DNA of 64,000 nucleotides from NCBI GenBank assembly GCA_033816765.1, contig CM066287.1:3162001-3226000 (forward strand), in the 5' to 3' direction. Source of the stretch: Nothopassalora personata (lineage: Eukaryota; Ascomycota; Dothideomycetes; Mycosphaerellales; Mycosphaerellaceae). Shown here one piece after another: positions 57,791 to 64,000 of the stretch. Under the pieces are notes generated by a model. It was not told the origin of the DNA. It saw nothing but the letters and a program-made list of their open reading frames with translations, and did not search any database. The translations under genes were made by a program, and so were the position numbers. Position 1 is the first letter of the stretch; each line of letters begins with the position of its first letter.

Positions 57791-59998
57791 ATGGCACGAT
57801 GCGTAACATTGCTAAGAGGTGAAGGGAGTCCATATCCAGTCCACGGGCGTCATCAGGCTAATTTTATATCGGTGGAGCTCAATCTTGCTTGGGTAGTTAT
57901 CGTATTCTTTCCCTTTCGTTGAGCTTGCATAGGCTGACGACTCTCCTACCTGGCCGATGGTATGCATCAAGAGACACTGCTTTCGATTCTGATGGTGCTG
58001 TGTCCGCCCATTCAGCTGATCCTTATCTGGTTTGGGTCATTTGCGGCAGCCTCTGCGTTCGAGCTTGGTGTCGTTCAACCCGAAAGCTAAAGTCAAGCCA
58101 TAAAGAGCCCTGGGCCACGGGAAGGTGTGCTGTGTAGGATATCCGTGCCACAACGAACCTTTCAGCTCATCGCGATTCTCTCCAGTTCGCGTCAAAAATC
58201 CTAAGCTGTTCCCCGAATGCACTGCATCCTCTGGTCCCAGGCGTGGTCATCAATGTCGCCCGCAGGGAGAAGGCCACACTGCCTCGTTGGTCCTTCCAAA
58301 GCCGTAAGACACGCATCTGTGGCCGTAGTGGTGTCTTTATGGGCCGGTAGGACCAGCGAACACCATCCTCCGCTGTTGATCCTTGCGCCTCGCCGACTCG
58401 ACAAAAGTGTCCCTGGTGGTCAAACTTCAGACAGCTGACGAAGGAAAGCAGGCGCACCTGGGGTTTTGTTAAAATGCATTGACTGTTGGCCGCAGACGGG
58501 GTCGGCATAGCATGACCTTTAGAGAGTTACACAAGGATCATCGATCGCATGGGGTGTGCAAACCCCAGCAATCTCCGTCACGTTGACGACAGGGTGTCCA
58601 CTTTGGCCGAGTGCCACTGCGTGACAGCTTGGCAACAAGCCAGGAGGCTGGGAGCGCAGCTGCGAGACCTCCGCCGTAGTGTTGCTTTGTGGACAATAGT
58701 GGAAGCGTCTTCATGGAACGCATAGGCATTTGTAACTACCCCATCCCGGCCTGGCGAAAGGACGGACCGGGAGTCGTCCAGGATCCCGAGTCGGAGACAG
58801 CGCCGTCACCGAACCTGTATCGATGATGGACGATGGCTTTGGGGTTCAAAAGCTGGAGTGGCCGCTGGTACTGCGTGTACTTCCGGAGCAGGCAGCGGCC
58901 AAGTCTTGCGCCGCCGTCCATGGTGTCGAGACCAAAGAGACTGATTGGTCTCCAGGATTCTCTGTATCAGCCTTGTGATGCAAGAAATAGCTGATCGACA
59001 TACATAGGATCACGCCTCATCAATCCGTCCCTGACCCTTTTCGATCGACGAGGAAATTTATTTGGGGTTTGGCATTGTTCAGTACAATCGATTGATCGCA
59101 ACTCACGACCTCGGTCAACGCCAGCCACGGCGAAAACTTTTGATGAAACATACCGACTCGAGCATATCTTCCTACGGTCCTCGCGACAGATTGATGATCA
59201 TTACCAATCCTCGGGGTGTGTCGTCAACCTAGCATTAAAGCAGCAACTATGCTGCATGAGACAGGGGCGAATCGAGAGGCGATGATCTGGCGCAAGTTAT
59301 GGTAAAAGAGGGTGTGGTACATTTCGTGCTGGGGTTGCGGGACGAGAATGCGACTCTCAATGGCCTTCGGGGAGCGAGATGTGCCCTTCGACCATGAGTT
59401 GGAGCTCGAAGGAGAGTCAAGCCACCGTCTAGCACGTTTTGGAAGCGACAGGACAATGCAACGATCGCTTCCGTCCCTGGCCGGCAAAGGCAAAAGCTGG
59501 TTGAGCTAGAATGGAGGCAATGGAGGCTATGCGAGCGGAGGCCACGAACTTGGGTCTGGAGTGTGTTTCCTCGTACTCACCTCTGTTGGTCGAGGACGGG
59601 CAGGGACAGCGGCGGAAGCGGTTTCAATACCATCAAATCATCATGTGGCGTGGACGTAGGTAGAGGATGAGAAGGCGCAGTAAAGACTTGTACCGAAAGA
59701 CAAGGCGCTCAGAAGTACCTCATAGGCTCATACTGTCTGTGTGCTGATAGAACGATCTGCACATATGTGTGTATATGTGTATCGTGCAGACGCTAAGTTG
59801 ATCCCTGGACGACGCACGTGGTAGATCCTGGTCCGGGGAGGCAGAGGCGGGCGCATCGTCATTTCATCAGCCTGACCGCCATCTCTCTTTCTCTCTCTCC
59901 CTCTCCTATTGCACTTCCTGGCCGCAAAAACACGCTGGACCAAACACAACAGGAACATGCTCCATCGCATCTTCCGCTGCTAGGTGCAGCTACGCAGA
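57791..59998. other. Intergenic, hypothetical gene to EFR3
   Basis: About 2.2 kb. Only short frames of low credibility. A pyrimidine-rich CT tract (about 59880-59909) lies about 100 nt before the EFR3 ATG, as often seen in fungal core promoters. Confidence 0.45.
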
Positions 59999-62411
59999 AT
60001 GCCGACCACGCATCTTCCCGGTACGTGCATCGCAGCCCCCAATAAACAATCGTTGGGGTGTTTCAGCACAGTATATAACACATGTTCCTGTCCGCGGCAT
60101 TGTTATTGTAGCCGTAGATGGAAAGTGCATGTGCTGATGGTAGCGTCCTCACGCAGGCCACCTGGATTCGCTACGACAGAAGGCGCGGCCCAAACACCAG
60201 CTGCTCGTGCTCAAGTGCTACCCGCGCCTGCCCAAGAACTCGACGGCAGATGTCAAGCCCAACTCGTCCGAACTGAGCTATCTGCTCTACTATGCCTCCA
60301 CCAGACAGGACAAGCTGCCCAAGGTCGGCACCTTCCTCGAGCAGAAGACGGCCCGCGATGTATGGCGATACCAGAGCACCCGAGTGCTCGTCACTCTCCA
60401 GATCCTCACTGCGCTGCTGGAGCACAAGGAGATCAGTCGCGCCAGTGGCTTCGCGCTCATCGCACCTTCGGTAACTACTGCCGTGTGCGCGTCATTCTCA
60501 CGCCACCAGCTGACATGCGCAGGTGCTGCGCATCTTGCGCGATGTCATCAACAACACCAACGACGTCAGCTTGATCGAAGCCACTGCCGCCACCTGGGAC
60601 GTATTCTGTCAGCATCAGGACGTTGCCAACCTCGCGGCAGACTCGGAATATCGTACCTTATACGAGGAGGTAGTGCGTCTATATGGCTCGCTCGCCAATA
60701 ATCATTCGCAGAAGCTGGGCAAGTCGACACAGCCAGTGGCACACCACGATGGCATTCGTTTGCGGAAGACCGGGGTAGAAGCCACCAAGAGCATATTCGG
60801 TCGGAGCGAGTTGCACCGCAACTGGAACCGCGAATATGACACAGCCATTGCTGCGGTTCTGTCAAACTGTCGCCGAGATCCAGAGCATGATAGCCCCACC
60901 CACGAATACCTAGAACATCTGGTGGCCTTGAGCGCCAAGAACGAGGAAGAAGACGGTCAACCAGCGATCAATCGACGACAAAGCATCGCCACCGTGCGAA
61001 CATTTTCAGGTCTGCCAGATGAACAGGATCCCGACCCTCGCGCCGCAGAAGGCACCGCACAAGATGCGGATCGTTTAGAAGAGGAAGAGGTTGGTTTGCT
61101 GGCTTTGGAATGCATCAAGGCTATATTTCAGTCCCAGAACCGTACTCAGGTTCGCGACGGTGCAGTCGCCTTCATGCGCTACGTAGCCGATGAAGCAGAG
61201 CTATGTTCTGCTGCTGAAGCAGTAGCTGGGCTTCAGCAGTGGGCGGCAACACTGTTCCTGTTGATCACATCATGGACGCCAGTACAGGTAAGTCTCGAAC
61301 GCTTCTTCTTTTCGTCTTCAGGAGCTAATTACATTAGGACCGTTTCATCCTTCTGTTCACGGCCAACGAGACCCTCACCAGATATCCCCTCGACAAGCTG
61401 CAAGATTTTCGTGTGGTATCGATTTACGCAAAGTGCATTCTGGGTGTGCTACGCTCCGACATGAACCTGATCGGTCTGTCAGTCATCGACATGCTTGTTG
61501 GCCTCATCAACCAGACGATACGCCTGGCATCAGTTGTTGCACCACGCTCAGGCTCTGCCGTGAACCTGGAAAGGGCGAAAACGGCAAATTCACAGCAAGA
61601 CGCTGCACGTGAGCTGCTTCCGATTCTGAAGGACTGCATCGCGAACCTTGCGCGACATGTCTATTATGCAGACCAGGTAACGGACATGATCAGCTTCATC
61701 ATGCTCCGAGTCAAAGCCAATCCCTCTGCCTCTGACAAAGACACGACCGTGGCGCCGGACGGTGATCTAGGCGATGCTAGCTCAACGTCAACCCGTAACA
61801 AGCCAGGCAGTATTGCTGGCGGTGGCTTCTCGAGTGAAAGCGGACGCCATACTGCGCTTGAAATTGTGAAGAACATCATCGAAATCGCGCAATCTACGAG
61901 GCAATACTCGGCGGGCTCGACAACGATCAACCGTCATGCCGTTCCGTTAGGTGTTTGGGAGGGATCCCAGTGGCTCGCCAAAGACAGCAGCGAACTGGTC
62001 CGACAGACATACAGAGAAGCACTACTAGCCTGGGCTAAATACGAAGCGGACGATGGGGACGCGGCTCTCATCGATTTCGAAGCAGCCGATTGCATAGAAA
62101 GACTGGCGGACAGTAAGCGACCCGCATCGTTGCATGGCAGCACAAGTCAGAGTCACCGCAGTGCGCATCCACAGCTCTTGATGCTGCCGAAGTTTGGGGA
62201 GGAGAGACGAATGAGCTCTGGGAAGAACTCGGAAGGCAGCGAGGAGAAACCACGCGTCAGATCGAACAACCTGCGGGACATCATCGATGGTAAAGTCTTT
62301 GTGCCTCCTCGAGAAATGGACGGGAAGCCAATAGACGTAGAGGCTCTGATGGCGACAGTAAAAGTTGATCGCAGCAGAAGGGGGCTGACGATGGAACCTC
62401 CATATTACTGA
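59999..62411 (+). CDS. efr3: EFR3, plasma-membrane PI4-kinase scaffold
   Basis: Model: exons 59999-60020, 60157-60470, 60523-61287 and 61338-62411, giving 724 residues. The N-terminal block HLDSLRQKARPKHQLLVLKC followed by YPRLPKN and SELSYLLYYASTRQDKLPKV is the hallmark of fungal Efr3, with a Cys near the N-terminus suitable for membrane attachment. ARM/HEAT-like helices continue (TLQILTALLEHKEISRASGF, RILRDVINNTNDVSLIEA). The second half holds FRVVSIYAKCILGVLRSDMN and DCIANLARHVYYADQV. Efr3 with Ypp1 anchors the Stt4 PI 4-kinase at plasma-membrane patches. The 22-nt first coding exon is inferred from GTACGT and phase, so the N-terminal seven residues are least certain. Convergent with the Apq12-like gene (161 bp apart). 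Confidence 0.88.
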
Positions 62412-62572
62412 AATGCATGAAGCATGATGTGCAATGGCGTGCAAGATCACCATGCAGCCGTCTCACTCTTGCGAGCACTGAACCCCATCTCAACTCTCCT
62501 CTCGCCATAAACGCCTTCGCTAATCGCTGCAAATGATCGTGTGTCGCATAGCAATAATCTCATCATTCCCAA

Positions 62573-63076
62573 TCACCAACCCGCTCCTCGCCGTCCAGCA
62601 GGCTTCTGATGTGTCATCCTAGCAACACGCTCCTGATCCTTCCAATACTGGTACTCTCCGTTCCACGTCTCCAACCAATACTGCACATCCGCAGCCACTC
62701 CGTCAGGCCCTCGTGTATACATCCACAACGCCAGCGCGACCAGTCCTCCCCAGAACGCTATCCTCCGAGCCATGCGGACCCAGAAGAGGACGGTTTGGTA
62801 GAGCATGTTGAGGATCTTGAGCGATATGAAGAGGATTACGAGTAGGAGGGCGATGGTTGCGAGGTCGGGTTTTTGCGAGATTTGGTCGAGGAGTGGGAGG
62901 ATGTAGGATTTGGCTGTGAAGGCGAGGCTGAGGCCTTGTCGGAGGTAGGGGCGGAGGGCGAGGGCCGCTTGGGGGCCTAGGAGGTAGGAGACGCAGTCTG
63001 GGGGGGTGGAGTCTGAGGTTTAGTGCTGGGTGGGGTGTGGTGTTTGGGTGCTGTGCATACCTTGGACTACGTCCAT
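62573..63076 (-). CDS. apq12: Apq12-like nuclear pore assembly / envelope protein
   Basis: Model: exons 63076-63061 and 63012-62573 on the minus strand, giving 151 residues, starting MDVVQDSTPPDCVSYLLGPQ. Two hydrophobic spans (IALLLVILFISLKILNMLYQ and IAFWGGLVALALWMYTRG) flank a short basic segment (WVRMARR). An aromatic tail with YWLETWNGEYQYWKDQE ends the protein. This layout matches the fungal nuclear-pore assembly and biogenesis (Apq12) family, integral to the ER/nuclear envelope and linked to membrane fluidity and pore formation. The 16-nt first exon is set by GTATGC donor and frame. Divergent from TBCE, 246 bp between starts. Confidence 0.82.
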
Positions 63077-63322
63077 GGTTGCTGTCGCGTGCGCGTGTCG
63101 CTGTTGGAGTCGTCTAGTGAATGTACTTGTGATTTACGTGCTTCCTGAGGCGGGGACGTTGTTTATGTATTGCTTCTGAGACGTCAACGTACTAGTACGC
63201 TCAAACATGTGATGGAGGCGCCGCGCCACAAAACACCAGCCACAAACGCTATTGTAATCTGTCCCACTTGCCTGTCGCAAAGACCACGACCATTCACTGC
63301 CACATTATGCCGCCACGCGCAG

Positions 63323-64000
63323 ATGCCTGATTCCGCTCATTACATCGGGCAGAGGCTCAGTCTCAAGCACCAGCTGTGTACCGTTCGATATGTCGGAGCC
63401 GTAGCAGACAAGCCGGGCGAATGGCTGGGCGTCGAGTGGGACGATCCTGAGCGCGGCAAGCATGATGGCACGCACAACCGTGTCAAGTACTTCACCTGTA
63501 AGGCAACATCGATCTTATCGCCAACAACAAGTTCTGAGGCCACTCACCGTGTAGGCAGAAACCCAGGACCCAAAGTTGGCTCCTTCCTCAGACCGAACCA
63601 GCCATGGGATCAACCCAGGACCTTTCTCCAAGCTCTGAGAGAAAAGTACATGCCCGAAGATGCTGGCGCCGGCGGCGAGATTGTCTACTTCTCGACGAAG
63701 CAGGCTGAAGAAGTTGGCTTCGAGAAGTTCTCCCAGCGGCAAGCTAAATTGCAAGGCATCCATGTCCTCGTGCTTGACCATATGAACATTCGGTTCCACG
63801 GCGAAGATCGCGAAGTCATCACAGAGCTTTGCTCCCATATCACTGAGCTTGATTTGGGCAGCAATCTGTTCGAAAGCCTTGGTGAGATCGTTGAGCTTGC
63901 CGTGCTCTTTCCGGACCTCACGCATCTTACGCTCGATGGCAATCGCTTTGACGTCCCGGATGGTGTGAGCGGCGCTGCTCTGCAGAGACTGCCGGATCTT
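63323..64000 (+). CDS. Tubulin-folding cofactor E (TBCE), 3' partial
   Basis: Exons 63323-63497 and 63555 to beyond the window. The N-terminal CAP-Gly domain (GQRLSLKHQLCTVRYVGAV, GEWLGVEWDDPERGKHDG, RVKYFTC) is joined over a 57-bp intron to PGPKVGSFLRPNQPWDQP and TFLQALREKY. The start of a leucine-rich-repeat region follows (VLVLDHMNIRFHG, ITELDLGSNLFESLGEI, LTHLTLDGNRFD). This order (CAP-Gly then LRR) identifies TBCE, which with TBCD and TBCC assembles the alpha/beta-tubulin heterodimer in the cytosol. An upstream ATG at 63307 runs into a stop at once. The acceptor is set at 63554 because it alone keeps the frame. Confidence 0.9.
   Translation, partial: MPDSAHYIGQRLSLKHQLCTVRYVGAVADKPGEWLGVEWDDPERGKHDGTHNRVKYFTCKATSILSPTTSSEATHRVGRNPGPKVGSFLRPNQPWDQPRTFLQALREKYMPEDAGAGGEIVYFSTKQAEEVGFEKFSQRQAKLQGIHVLVLDHMNIRFHGEDREVITELCSHITELDLGSNLFESLGEIVELAVLFPDLTHLTLDGNRFDVPDGVSGAALQRLPDL

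Noticed and set aside
58167..58508. 113-codon minus-strand frame between the hypothetical gene and EFR3
   Set aside because: No conserved feature or splice support; overlaps equally long frames.

Overview
The window looks like a filamentous ascomycete chromosome, probably Dothideomycetes (Mycosphaerellales-like; an inference from protein style, not a search). Genes carry short 48-136 bp introns with GT..AG ends and CTAAC/CTGAC-like branch sites. They encode typical fungal housekeeping proteins. The repeats include one retroelement with the CpA-to-TpA / TpG-to-TpA signature of repeat-induced point mutation (RIP).

Region 1 (1-24065) is a nested transposon block. Gypsy element A (1-4500, + strand, 5' part outside the window) ends in a 161-bp LTR. 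It is followed by a heavily RIP-mutated Tad1-like LINE with APE endonuclease, reverse transcriptase and RNase H remnants. Two chromodomain Ty3/gypsy elements have inserted here, both on the minus strand. Element B (7764-15303) has identical 193-bp LTRs and target duplication GCGTT. Element C (16207-23174) has identical 413-bp LTRs and target duplication ATAAG. Neither B nor C shows RIP. Element B has a one-base break in pol. Element C is fully open and carries an extra antisense gene with a Zn2Cys6 cluster and coiled coil between pol and the 3' LTR. Both B and C carry a GGGAAA(A/C) heptamer, a 5-nt spacer and a stem-loop at the gag/pol junction (programmed -1 frameshift). Both also carry a short sequence 2 nt inside the LTR that is complementary to the LTR itself (Tf1-like self-priming candidate).

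Region 2 (24.4-64 kb) is gene-bearing. In order it holds ctf8 (+), a mitochondrial pyruvate dehydrogenase kinase-like gene (+), TFIIF beta (-), GTP cyclohydrolase II (-), an MFS transporter (-) divergent from an FAD aromatic monooxygenase (+), a decayed 3-oxoacid CoA-transferase with a kinase-like relic (-), and a carboxymuconolactone decarboxylase-like gene (+). Then come an HhH-GPD DNA glycosylase (+), a secreted GH24 lysozyme with Cys-rich modules (+), an HSP9/12 stress protein (+), fumarase (+), a Rua1-type zinc-finger protein (-), a SET-domain protein (+) convergent with a cytochrome P450 (-), a small hypothetical gene (+), EFR3 (+), an Apq12-like protein (-) and the start of tubulin cofactor E (+). 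The MFS, FAD hydroxylase, CoA-transferase relic and CMD set at 32-39.5 kb resembles a partly decayed aromatic-acid (beta-ketoadipate type) catabolic cluster.

Exon joins were deduced by eye from splice signals, reading-frame continuity and remembered family conservation. No search or transcript evidence was available.
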